Source: Spirosoma aureum (GTDB lineage: Bacteria; Bacteroidota; Bacteroidia; Cytophagales; Spirosomataceae). Taken from it: DNA of 64,000 bases. The notes beneath the pieces were generated by a model. That model did no database searches, had not been told where the DNA came from, and saw only the letters and a program-made list of their open reading frames with translations. The stretch covers positions 4,734,501-4,798,500 of the forward strand of contig NZ_CP050063.1 in assembly GCF_011604685.1 (NCBI RefSeq), in the 5' to 3' direction. This document shows positions 17,478 to 25,347 of the stretch, piece after piece. The stretch's first letter is position 1; each line of letters opens with the position of its first letter. A program made the position numbers and the translations under genes.

Positions 17478-18527
17478 TTAGTTGGGCATATTAAGTAGGA
17501 AGCCAATTGTAAAATTGGAATCCCAGTCGAACACAAACTGGTTGCAACCAGTCGCGTCCGCAATGGCTTTGTAGATGTTCAACCCAGCTTTCGATTTAGC
17601 ATTGTCTAACTTATAAGCCGAAGGTGCGTCGAGGACCGTATAGCGTTCTTTATCTTTTCTGACTGATTTGGCCAGCTCGAACGGCACCCCACCAATAATG
17701 AAACAGGTTTTGCGGTGATCTTCCGGCACTTGTTTGGCTTTGGCCGTTACTTCCGTCGTTACTGTCTCATCGCTGGTCCCATTCTGAAAATATTTGGCTC
17801 CGTAGGTTTCCAGCGCTTTAGTCGAGCTACCTTCTTTCCAGGAAATTTTGGTATTACCAGAGCCAATATCGACAACGAATGAATTGTTGTAATAATCAGC
17901 GGGAAGGACCGACTTAAGTCCCAGTGAACCTTCCTGTTCAGGTGTAACGGTGTTTACAAAGTAATTCAGCGATTTCAGCGCTTTGATGATCTTCTGGGTT
18001 CCCTCGGCTTTTACTGCTCCTGAACTTACCACAAAATGGATGTCGCGTCCACTCACCCCAAAATCGAGCATTTTGCCGATGTAGCTTTTTAAACCCGACC
18101 GGATATCATCGTCCGAAGCCATGTTTTCGATGACCAGACTATTCCCGAATTCCGCTTTTTCGAGCTTCCAGTTTTTCTGATCATCGACCCGGATAATAAA
18201 TGAGTTGAATCCACTGGCACCTAGCTCCACAACACCTTTGAGTTTACCACCGTTGGGAGCAGGGGGCGTATAGGTAAATGACCGACCTGAGCCAGCACTC
18301 GTTGCCTCGCCTGATGAAGCCGAGTTATTATCTGAAGCCGATGACTCGTCGGCCGAAGTAGACGATCCCTGCTCGTCCGATTTGGGGAGCGTAGCGGATT
18401 CTTCTGATTGTTTCGGCGCAATTTTGCGCAGCGCTTCACTACCACCGAAATACCGGAACCCGAAGAAAATAGCGGCCAGAATCAGGGCCGTGATGAGCAG
18501 CCGACCGGCCACAGTTAAACGTTGCAT
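17478..18527 (-). CDS. Membrane-tethered Ppx/GppA-like (ASKHA-fold) protein of a three-gene operon
   Basis: The 349-residue protein has an N-terminal membrane anchor (about 7-27), a Ser/Glu/Asp-rich linker (about 38-82) and an actin-like ATPase-fold domain. Phosphate motif 1 reads ELGASGFNSFIIRV (101-114) and motif 2 reads VVDIGSGNTKISW (218-230). Between them, HFVVSSGAVKAEGTQK aligns in pattern with the TSAxREAxN region of exopolyphosphatase/GppA. The usual acidic Asp of motif 1 is Glu here. Topology puts the domain either in the periplasm or in the cytoplasm; no charge rule decides it clearly. It is the last gene of the operon with two coiled-coil proteins. The function is unknown; a polyphosphate, (p)ppGpp or nucleotide-sensing role is inference. 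Confidence 0.7.
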   Translation of the reverse strand: MQRLTVAGRLLITALILAAIFFGFRYFGGSEALRKIAPKQSEESATLPKSDEQGSSTSADESSASDNNSASSGEATSAGSGRSFTYTPPAPNGGKLKGVVELGASGFNSFIIRVDDQKNWKLEKAEFGNSLVIENMASDDDIRSGLKSYIGKMLDFGVSGRDIHFVVSSGAVKAEGTQKIIKALKSLNYFVNTVTPEQEGSLGLKSVLPADYYNNSFVVDIGSGNTKISWKEGSSTKALETYGAKYFQNGTSDETVTTEVTAKAKQVPEDHRKTCFIIGGVPFELAKSVRKDKERYTVLDAPSAYKLDNAKSKAGLNIYKAIADATGCNQFVFDWDSNFTIGFLLNMPN

Positions 18528-18560
18528 ATGTTGAAAGGATGAAAGAGTGAACGAATAAAC

Positions 18561-18609
18561 GAGTGAAAGATTGGAGGAGCAACTAAATGGCTCATTCGCT
18601 CTTTCACTC
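18561..18609. repeat. Inverted repeat between operon genes 2 and 3
   Basis: A perfect 10-bp inverted repeat (18561-18570 with 18600-18609) lies in the 90-bp gap between the Ppx-like and coiled-coil genes, within a patch of GAGTGAA/GAACGAAT-type words. It may be an intra-operon processing or attenuation hairpin. A similar word composition occurs in the 45933-45997 palindrome. Confidence 0.5.
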
Positions 18610-18617
18610 CTACATGA

Positions 18618-19631
18618 TTAATCGAGCAGATTCCGATATCCGGCGTCTTTCTGCGGATTGGGGCCTAAATTAAGGGGTTGAGCGGGTGCATCGAGTTGCA
18701 CCATTTTAAATTCACCTTTATTGTAAGCTTCCAGCAGGGCTTCTCCTTTATCGGAGAGAATCCCGTTCTGAATGTCTACACCATTGATGAAGTCCATCGA
18801 GAGGTCCATCGCCCGCTTCATTTCGCCAAGTTTCATACTCATATCGTCCTGAATATATTCCATTGACTGGTCGAAGTAAAACTTCTTGTCCGGATCGCCT
18901 TTAAAGATACTAACGGCCGTTTTAAGTGCGTTTGAACTATCTTTAACAATCTGGTATTCAGTCTCTTTGAGACGAACTTTGATTTCAGTCTCCTTGATAA
19001 TATAATCGGCGCTCTGGTTTACTTTTTCCATGAAGGCCAGCACGTTTTTCATATTCCGCTGAAGTGGCAGCAGCTTTTCGTTCATTTCCTGCAAACCAGC
19101 GCCCTCGATGGTGGCCAATTGAGCCGTTTCGCGCATACCAGGCTTGTCGCTTAAGGAGTTCGCTTTATTGGCTTCGGCAAATTTCTGTTTAATGGTCTCA
19201 TTGTTTTCACCGATTTTCTTGTTCAGTTTAACCAGTTGCCCCGCCAGAATATTAATTTGCCCCTGCATTTTCTCCCGTTTGTCTTTCAAATCCTGAATGT
19301 AGATTTTCATGATCGCAATGGGATTCAGTTGAATGACTGTACCAGTCAGGCTGCGCATGAGTGTTTTGAACAGAAAGAAAACCGCAGTCCGAACATCTTT
19401 ACTGGTGAACAGGAAAATCAGGACGCCCAGGGCACCGAGCAGGAGCGCCAGTTCAAGCACATTTGAGGTAGCTCTGATTAGAAATTCAATGATTCGGTTG
19501 AAATAAACGAGCCCGAAACCGGCAATACCGGCCAGGGTAATCATGCCCAGAATGCCTTCGGGGCGGCTCCAGAACGAACGCTTTTCCACGTCCGTATTAC
19601 CACCAAGTTGCGAAAAATCAGGAGTAGCCAT
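18618..19631 (-). CDS. Coiled-coil membrane protein, PspA-like, unknown function
   Basis: The 337-residue protein has two membrane segments (about 28-50 and 58-77) followed by a long coiled-coil domain from about residue 105 (IYIQDLKDKREKMQGQINILAGQLVKLNKKIGEN is continuous helix). The C-terminus (about 300-337) is Pro-rich and ends YRNLLD. The helical part resembles PspA/IM30-type proteins in general pattern only. It is the middle gene of a minus-strand operon, 90 bp from each neighbour. I know of no characterised homologue. A scaffold that holds the Ppx-like protein at the membrane is a reasonable guess. Confidence 0.6.
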   Translation of the reverse strand: MATPDFSQLGGNTDVEKRSFWSRPEGILGMITLAGIAGFGLVYFNRIIEFLIRATSNVLELALLLGALGVLIFLFTSKDVRTAVFFLFKTLMRSLTGTVIQLNPIAIMKIYIQDLKDKREKMQGQINILAGQLVKLNKKIGENNETIKQKFAEANKANSLSDKPGMRETAQLATIEGAGLQEMNEKLLPLQRNMKNVLAFMEKVNQSADYIIKETEIKVRLKETEYQIVKDSSNALKTAVSIFKGDPDKKFYFDQSMEYIQDDMSMKLGEMKRAMDLSMDFINGVDIQNGILSDKGEALLEAYNKGEFKMVQLDAPAQPLNLGPNPQKDAGYRNLLD

Positions 19632-19721
19632 TGTTTAGTGTTTTCTGTTTAAGGTCATTCAGTCTTCAATGAATAGCTCAGTTTACATCAACTGAAAAGG
19701 TCGTCACTGGAAACTGAAAAC

Positions 19722-20426
19722 TTACTTTAAATACTGAGTTATTTTGGTAATGTCGTTTTTGATTTGTTCCGTGTAATGCGAGAATGTCACTTCGTAGTTC
19801 TGCCGGTTCTGCGTGATTTTACCACTTTGATCCGTTATTTCGCCACCGATAGCCGTAAGCCGATCGGTGTTGGCGCTGATCTTCTGTTGAATCTCTACCA
19901 GCTGTTTGGCCAGTGCTTCATTTTCGGTTTGCAGGCGTTTCTGCTCATTCTGCAAACCACCAACCCGATCAGCGAGGGCAGCGTCGACACTTTTTGCGAA
20001 GGCATCCCGGTCGTTATTCAGAGCTGCAATATACTGATTCGCGGTTTTAGTCAATGCAGCAATATCACTGGAACCACCCAGAGCCTTAAAACTAGCCCAG
20101 GCCGCCTGATACTGCTTGTCTTCAGGAAGGCCCAGATTAGCCAGACTTCGCAGTGTTTCCCGATACTCGAAATAGTCGGGCCCGGGCGGATTGTTCTGTG
20201 CCAGTACATTGGCCAGGTGTTCGGCAAACTTGGGGTCAACTGCACCCGTACCTACCGGAGCCGGAGGGATCGGTTGAGCTGGCCCTGGAGTTGGCGCGTT
20301 GGGTGCTGCCGGACGTGGCGTTGTTGGTGTTGGGGCAGCGGGTGTTCCGGCTGCAACGCCTGACACTTCTTCTTTAACGAAGAAATTCAGAATCTTTTGA
20401 CCAAGCGATTTATCAGGTTCTGGCAT
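19722..20426 (-). CDS. Soluble coiled-coil protein with Pro/Ala-rich linker, unknown function
   Basis: The 234-residue product starts MPEPDKSLGQKILNFFVKEE, followed by a low-complexity Pro/Ala/Thr linker (about 25-65). A small helical region around YFEYRETLRSLANLGLPEDKQYQAAW comes next, then a C-terminal coiled coil (about 155-215: LQNEQKRLQTENEALAKQLVEIQ). There is no signal peptide. The ATG at 20426 is preferred over a TTG 16 codons upstream because the conserved-looking sequence begins there. It is the first gene of the three-gene operon with the PspA-like and Ppx-like membrane proteins, and shares coiled-coil character with the second. Confidence 0.6.
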   Translation of the reverse strand: MPEPDKSLGQKILNFFVKEEVSGVAAGTPAAPTPTTPRPAAPNAPTPGPAQPIPPAPVGTGAVDPKFAEHLANVLAQNNPPGPDYFEYRETLRSLANLGLPEDKQYQAAWASFKALGGSSDIAALTKTANQYIAALNNDRDAFAKSVDAALADRVGGLQNEQKRLQTENEALAKQLVEIQQKISANTDRLTAIGGEITDQSGKITQNRQNYEVTFSHYTEQIKNDITKITQYLK

Positions 20427-20579
20427 AGTTTGTCTGTCATTACGGGGACGCCCGTGTTGTAAAAGACTGAACAATGTTACAAGGTTCAGGTCAATCCCGC
20501 AATATCAGATTTGGCCGAACGGTTGCGGGGCCTGACAAATTGTCCTGGGACGGGCCGAATGTTTGGATACTTATCCGAT

Positions 20580-21272
20580 TTATTCCTTTACCCACTCCGC
20601 CATTCGTTTTCGGAACTTATCGACTTTGGGTTCCGAAACAAGATGGATGTATAGGCTGTAAGGGTGTTGTCGATAATAATCCTGATGATACATTTCGGCG
20701 GGATAGAATGTAACGAGGGAAACCACTTGGGTAACAATAGGCGCTTTGTGGTTTTTCGATTCACGCCGAATGGCAGCGTCAATTCTGGATTTTTCGGCGG
20801 GTGTTCGATAAAAAGCAACAGAGCGATAGTGTTTACCTATATCGGGCCCCTGCCGGTTAAGTTCCGTTGCATCATGACCGGCAAAAAAAGCGTCCAGTAG
20901 TGTGTCATATGAAAGGATAGTCGGGTCGTAATAGATTTGTACTGATTCGGCATGACCCGTTTGGTCCGTCCCTACCTGCTCATAGGTCGGGTATTCGAGG
21001 TCACCACCCGCGTAACCCGAAACAACAGCCCGAACACCTTTCAGCGACTTCATTTCTTCTTCGGTTGCCCAGAAACAACCCCCTGCAAACGTAGCAATGG
21101 CCTCGCCAGACTTTAACACAGGCAGGGTCGCCAGACGCGTGTCCACTGGATTGGTATTTTCGGCCGCTGCGTTGGTCGGCGCCTGCTTACAGGCTATAAA
21201 AAGCAGCGTAAAAACGACCAAATAGCCCGGAACAAATCGTATGTTTTTCCAATTCATGAAAACGTCAGTCAT
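20580..21272 (-). CDS. msrA: Peptide methionine sulfoxide reductase MsrA, probable lipoprotein
   Basis: MsrA reduces methionine-S-sulfoxide in proteins. The 230-residue sequence has the catalytic GGCFWATEEEM (Cys66), VSGYAGG, GTDQTGHAE and the YHQDY segment. The N-terminus is a lipoprotein-type signal (TLLFIACKQ, Cys28), so the enzyme should be exported and lipid-anchored, protecting envelope proteins. No resolving cysteine follows the catalytic one, so recycling must differ from three-Cys MsrA. An internal ATG at 21257 is an alternative start. Confidence 0.95.
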   Translation of the reverse strand: MTDVFMNWKNIRFVPGYLVVFTLLFIACKQAPTNAAAENTNPVDTRLATLPVLKSGEAIATFAGGCFWATEEEMKSLKGVRAVVSGYAGGDLEYPTYEQVGTDQTGHAESVQIYYDPTILSYDTLLDAFFAGHDATELNRQGPDIGKHYRSVAFYRTPAEKSRIDAAIRRESKNHKAPIVTQVVSLVTFYPAEMYHQDYYRQHPYSLYIHLVSEPKVDKFRKRMAEWVKE

Positions 21273-21421
21273 TGCTTTAAAAACACGAAATCTGGAGTCA
21301 GGATTCCGAATCGGGGAGTTCTACAGGACTTTCTAAGTCCCGGATCAATAACATCGACAATGGTCAAAGGTTTCTTTACGATTGAAGCGGTGCGTTCCCG
21401 GGCAATCAGTCGGTTCGTATG

Positions 21422-21429
21422 TATCTTTG
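21422..21429 (+). promoter_or_regulatory. Bacteroidota-type -7 element upstream of miaE
   Basis: TATCTTTG matches the TAnnTTTG -7 consensus of the Bacteroidota primary sigma factor exactly and lies 21 bases before the miaE ATG. A clear -33 TTTG is not visible at the expected spacing, so confidence is limited. Confidence 0.45.
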
Positions 21430-21450
21430 TTGCTGCATTGACTAATTGCT

Positions 21451-22047
21451 ATGTCGCTTACAACCTTAGGCCTCGAACTGCCCACCGATCCACGCTGGGT
21501 GAACATCGCCGAAATGAATATCGGCGATATTTTGATCGATCACGCATATTGCGAACAGAAAGCCGCTTCGTCGTGTATATCGCTCATTGTTCAATATTCT
21601 GACAAAGAGGAGCTGGTAGAAGTACTTACACCAGTAGTTGCTGAAGAGTGGGGGCATTTTCAACGGGTATTGAAAGAACTTCGGAAGCGCAATATTCCAC
21701 TCGGCCGTCAACGTAAAGATGAGTATGTTAATCAGTTAAGGGCGCGATTACGCCGGTCGATTGGGGATCAGAAAGAACAATTGATGGACAATCTGTTGCT
21801 AAACGCCCTGATTGAAGCCCGAAGCTGCGAACGCTTTAAAATTCTCTCTGAACACATTGCCGACGAGAGTTTACGGAAATTTTACCGGGAACTAATGATC
21901 TCCGAAGCGGGGCACTACCGCAATTTCATCGAGCTGGCCGAAACATACATACCCGCTGAGCGCGTGCGGGAGCGGTGGAAGGAGTTTCTGGCCGTTGAAG
22001 CCGATATTATCGCTAATCTGGAAGTTCGGGGCGATCGGATGCACTGA
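21451..22047 (+). CDS. miaE: tRNA-(ms2io6A37)-hydroxylase-like diiron protein
   Basis: MiaE is a nonheme diiron monooxygenase that hydroxylates the isopentenyl group of ms2i6A37 in tRNA. The 198-residue four-helix bundle shows iron-ligand motifs DHAYCEQKAAS (E35), EEWGHF (E65/E66, H69), EARSCERF (E122) and SEAGHY (E152, H155). Length and motif order fit the family. It is followed after 5 bases by the AddB-like nuclease gene, so the two are likely co-transcribed, although no functional link is evident. Confidence 0.93.
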   Translation: MSLTTLGLELPTDPRWVNIAEMNIGDILIDHAYCEQKAASSCISLIVQYSDKEELVEVLTPVVAEEWGHFQRVLKELRKRNIPLGRQRKDEYVNQLRARLRRSIGDQKEQLMDNLLLNALIEARSCERFKILSEHIADESLRKFYRELMISEAGHYRNFIELAETYIPAERVRERWKEFLAVEADIIANLEVRGDRMH

Positions 22048-22052
22048 AATAG

Positions 22053-25000
22053 TTGCTCAGGAAAGAGTCCATTCGACGTGAGTCAGTGCCCGACAAGTTG
22101 TACCTTTACTGTGCGACTAACCAGTACGTTCATTTGACTTTTCTTAAACAAACAGCTCAGCGAATTTTTGACACGCACGGCCCCAGCCTTAGCGATGTTT
22201 GGGTTATTTTGCCTACCCGACGGGCAGTGTCCGTTTTTCTTGATGAACTGGCATCGCTTTCAGACCGACCGTTTCTGGCTCCCCATGCGTTAGCCGTCGA
22301 TGATTTTATTACGCAGGCAGCTGGTCTACAGCTGGTTGATTCAGTGAGCTTGTTGTTTGAGCTCTACGACGTTTTCCGGGAGATCGATCCGTTGGTTGAG
22401 TTCGAGCAATTTATTGGCTGGGCATCCGTCCTGCTGGCCGACTTCGACCGGATCGATCAGTACCTGATCGATCCCCCTGAGCTGTTTAGCTACCTGACCG
22501 CAGCCAAAGCACTCGAACGATGGCAGGTGGATCGACCGGTTTCCGCAAAACCAATTCTGGAAACAGCCGGTACTAATCGGTACTTTAAGCTCTTCGAAAA
22601 CCTTCAGATAGCCTATCATGCATTGCATAAACGCCTGACCGATCAGGGACTGGCTTATCGGGGCATGGCTTATCGGTTGCTTGCCCAGAATGTCGACATA
22701 CTGATTCGGGACAATCTAAGCTATGAACGTGTCTATTTTGTGGGCTTCAATGCACTCAGTCGTGCCGAGGAGCACATTGTCCGCGTATTGGTTGATGCGA
22801 ATAAAGCCGAATTGATCTGGGATGCCGATCAATATTACATCCGGGACTGGGGGCAGGAAGCGGGTGAATTTTTGCGTCGATACCGCGAAAATGGCTGGTT
22901 CTTCTCGAAAAAGAACCGCGAAGATCTGAGTCAACTCTCTAATAATCTGCTCGGTACCGAAAAAAATATTCGCGTCGTTGGTGTTCCCAATGCCAGTATG
23001 CAGGCGAAGGTAGCCGGAAAGCTTTATGCCGACTGGGGTCGGGAGCAGAGGAGCGAATCGACCAAAAAGACGGCCATCGTGCTGGCTGATGAAACGTTAC
23101 TGATGCCTGTGCTCTACGCGCTCGATGAGAGCGTTACCGATCTGAACGTAACAATGGGCTTATCGTTACGCAGTTCATTGCTGTTTACGCTGGTTGATAC
23201 GCTGGTTGAAATGCAGCGTACTGTGCATGAGTTCCGAACGAAGGATGGTCGCGATCTGCGCATTCCGAAATATCACCATCGGCATGTTGTCAAGGTTTTG
23301 AACCATCCGTTCATTAAGCAATACGAGCGAATTCGGGCGTTGCAGTGGCCGGGAGGTGTGCAGGAAACGGGCGAGATTCTGCCCCCGGAGCCTTTGTTTC
23401 AGTGGATTGCCAAAACCATTGTAAAAGATCAGCGCGTATACCTCACCGAAGAGGATATGCACGAATTAGGCCAGAATGATCCGTTGATTCAGGTGCTGTT
23501 TGCGCGCTGGCCCAATGAGGAGCCGATGAAGGCAATCCGTTGTCTGTATGACCTGATCGAATTGCTGCGCGACGTATATCGAACCAGCCAGGATGCCATT
23601 GAAATCGAATATCTGTACCTGTTCTTTACCCTTCTGAAACAACTGGAGGCAACTCTTGAGCGACAGACGGAATCCGGAAATGCCGAAACGGCCGTTACGG
23701 TGCGTAGCTTCCGGCAGTTTCTGTATGAGTTGATTCGACAGACGAGTATTCCATTCACGAGCGAAGGGAAGAGCCAGTTGCAGGTCATGGGTATGCTCGA
23801 AACGCGTGCACTGGATTTTGAACGGGTTATTATTCTGTCCGTAAACGAAGGGATTTTACCCCAATCCCGCAAACTCAATTCGCTGATTCCCTTTGATATT
23901 GCTCAGGAACTAGGGTTGCCTACCTATCGCGACCAGGAAGCCGTTATGGCCTATCACTTCTATCGATTGCTGCAACGGGCCAGCGATATTGTGCTGTTGC
24001 ATACGACCTCAACCGATGCTTATGGAAACAGCAAGGGCGAGCCCAGTCGGTTTATCCGGCAGATTGAACATGAACTGGTGCCTCGTTCAAATGGCCTTAT
24101 TCGTATTACGCATCCAACGGTTCGCTTCGGGCGAACGGGAATAAATCAATTGGCCGATACATCCGATCTGAGCGTTCCTAAAACAGAAAGCGTTCGGGCG
24201 GATTTAATCAAACTGTTGACCACAAAGGGACTGTATCCGTCATATCTGAATCAATTTGTTACGTGTTCAATGCGGTTTTATTTCAGCCGGATCGTGAACA
24301 TCAGTGAAGAAGAAGAAATAGAAGAAAAGATGGGAGCCGCCGAATTCGGAAGCTGGCTTCATAAGGTGCTCGAACGACTGGATATTGATTATCGACTAAA
24401 AGGGAAGCCTGTCGACGAGTCAATCGTACGGAAATTGCTGGAAGAGGAATTTGCCTCGTCGATGAAAGGGCGGGTTATTGAATCGGGCATGAATCTGCTG
24501 TTGTATGATCTGGCCAAGAAACTGATGCTCGACTTTTATCGGCAGCAAAGCGATCAGGTCGGACTAACGGTTATCGGCACCGAACAAACCCTCGAAACAT
24601 ACCTCGATGTGCCACTCATTAATGGTCAGTCGATCCGGGTGCGCATTGCCGGAAAAATTGACCGTATTGAACGGTTCGGCGACCAGATTCGCATTGTAGA
24701 TTATAAAACGGGGAAGGTTGATTTGCCCGATAAAGCGCCCAAAGATCTGGCCGAAAAGCTCCTGAAAGATGGTAAGGAAGATAAAATGAGGCAGTTATGG
24801 CTCTACCGGTACCTGGCACTCAAAAATATCAGCGAACACGGTGGATTGCCCCGTGATAAAGCAAAACGAAATATCTATCCGGCTGCTAATCTACCCGTTG
24901 AAGCTGGGTTTTATTCATTCCGTGACCTCAAGGGTGGCTTCAAATCAAATCCAGTTACATTCGGAGCCGATGATAGTCCGGCGCAGTATATCCATGATTC

Positions 25001-25118
25001 GGAAGAATTGCTGCGGGCGTTGGTCCAGAAAATGCTCGACCCCACAGAGCCGTTCCGTAAGACAGATCAACTGGAAATGTGCCAGTATTGCGATTTTAAG
25101 GGAATCTGCGGCCGATAG
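22053..25118 (+). CDS. AddB-like PD-(D/E)XK nuclease with Fe-S cluster motif
   Basis: The 1021-residue protein starts with a degenerate helicase-like region (VWVILPTRRAVSVFLDELAS) and ends with a RecB-type nuclease domain: GSWLHKVLERL near 770, RIVDYKTGK near 882 and QLWLYRYL. Four cysteines (C738 in FVTCSMRF; C1010, C1013 and C1019 in CQYCDFKGIC) match the AddB 4Fe-4S staple. It probably acts in double-strand break end processing with an AddA helicase-nuclease encoded elsewhere. No ATG occurs near the start. The TTG at 22053, 5 bases after miaE, is one option, and GTG 22086 or TTG 22098 are others. Confidence 0.88.
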   Translation: MLRKESIRRESVPDKLYLYCATNQYVHLTFLKQTAQRIFDTHGPSLSDVWVILPTRRAVSVFLDELASLSDRPFLAPHALAVDDFITQAAGLQLVDSVSLLFELYDVFREIDPLVEFEQFIGWASVLLADFDRIDQYLIDPPELFSYLTAAKALERWQVDRPVSAKPILETAGTNRYFKLFENLQIAYHALHKRLTDQGLAYRGMAYRLLAQNVDILIRDNLSYERVYFVGFNALSRAEEHIVRVLVDANKAELIWDADQYYIRDWGQEAGEFLRRYRENGWFFSKKNREDLSQLSNNLLGTEKNIRVVGVPNASMQAKVAGKLYADWGREQRSESTKKTAIVLADETLLMPVLYALDESVTDLNVTMGLSLRSSLLFTLVDTLVEMQRTVHEFRTKDGRDLRIPKYHHRHVVKVLNHPFIKQYERIRALQWPGGVQETGEILPPEPLFQWIAKTIVKDQRVYLTEEDMHELGQNDPLIQVLFARWPNEEPMKAIRCLYDLIELLRDVYRTSQDAIEIEYLYLFFTLLKQLEATLERQTESGNAETAVTVRSFRQFLYELIRQTSIPFTSEGKSQLQVMGMLETRALDFERVIILSVNEGILPQSRKLNSLIPFDIAQELGLPTYRDQEAVMAYHFYRLLQRASDIVLLHTTSTDAYGNSKGEPSRFIRQIEHELVPRSNGLIRITHPTVRFGRTGINQLADTSDLSVPKTESVRADLIKLLTTKGLYPSYLNQFVTCSMRFYFSRIVNISEEEEIEEKMGAAEFGSWLHKVLERLDIDYRLKGKPVDESIVRKLLEEEFASSMKGRVIESGMNLLLYDLAKKLMLDFYRQQSDQVGLTVIGTEQTLETYLDVPLINGQSIRVRIAGKIDRIERFGDQIRIVDYKTGKVDLPDKAPKDLAEKLLKDGKEDKMRQLWLYRYLALKNISEHGGLPRDKAKRNIYPAANLPVEAGFYSFRDLKGGFKSNPVTFGADDSPAQYIHDSEELLRALVQKMLDPTEPFRKTDQLEMCQYCDFKGICGR

Positions 25119-25146
25119 CTAAATAGGCGTGACTGGTATTAACCGC

Positions 25147-25179
25147 TTATCGTAATTTGCCTGCCCTGAATTACGATAA
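25147..25179. terminator. Inverted repeat after the AddB-like gene
   Basis: An 11-bp perfect stem (25147-25157 with 25169-25179) with an 11-nt loop sits 28 bases past the nuclease stop. It is AT-rich and lacks a T run, so it is a weak terminator candidate. Confidence 0.45.
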
Positions 25180-25246
25180 ATAGCTAGTTATCAGTTTGCT
25201 GCTTTGCCTTTAACTGCGCAAAATCGTAGGCAATCCTCGCGGAGAT

Positions 25247-25286
25247 TTTCGATCAGGTATTGATTGAACCAACGACCTGATCGAAA
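25247..25286. repeat. 12-bp inverted repeat upstream of the TPR lipoprotein gene
   Basis: Arms TTTCGATCAGGT (25247-25258) and ACCTGATCGAAA (25275-25286) are perfect, with a 16-nt loop, and end 61 bases before the TPR gene ATG. Position and symmetry fit an operator or a 5'-leader hairpin. Confidence 0.45.
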
Positions 25287-25347
25287 TGAGTAGTAATTGA
25301 ATGACTGGTTGCGACTACTAAATTCACCCACCTAAACGCCTACCCAC

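Noticed and set aside
19764..20363. 199-residue plus-strand ORF rich in Arg and Cys near its end
   Set aside because: Mirror of the Pro/Ala linker and coiled-coil gene on the minus strand; the odd composition comes from that linker.
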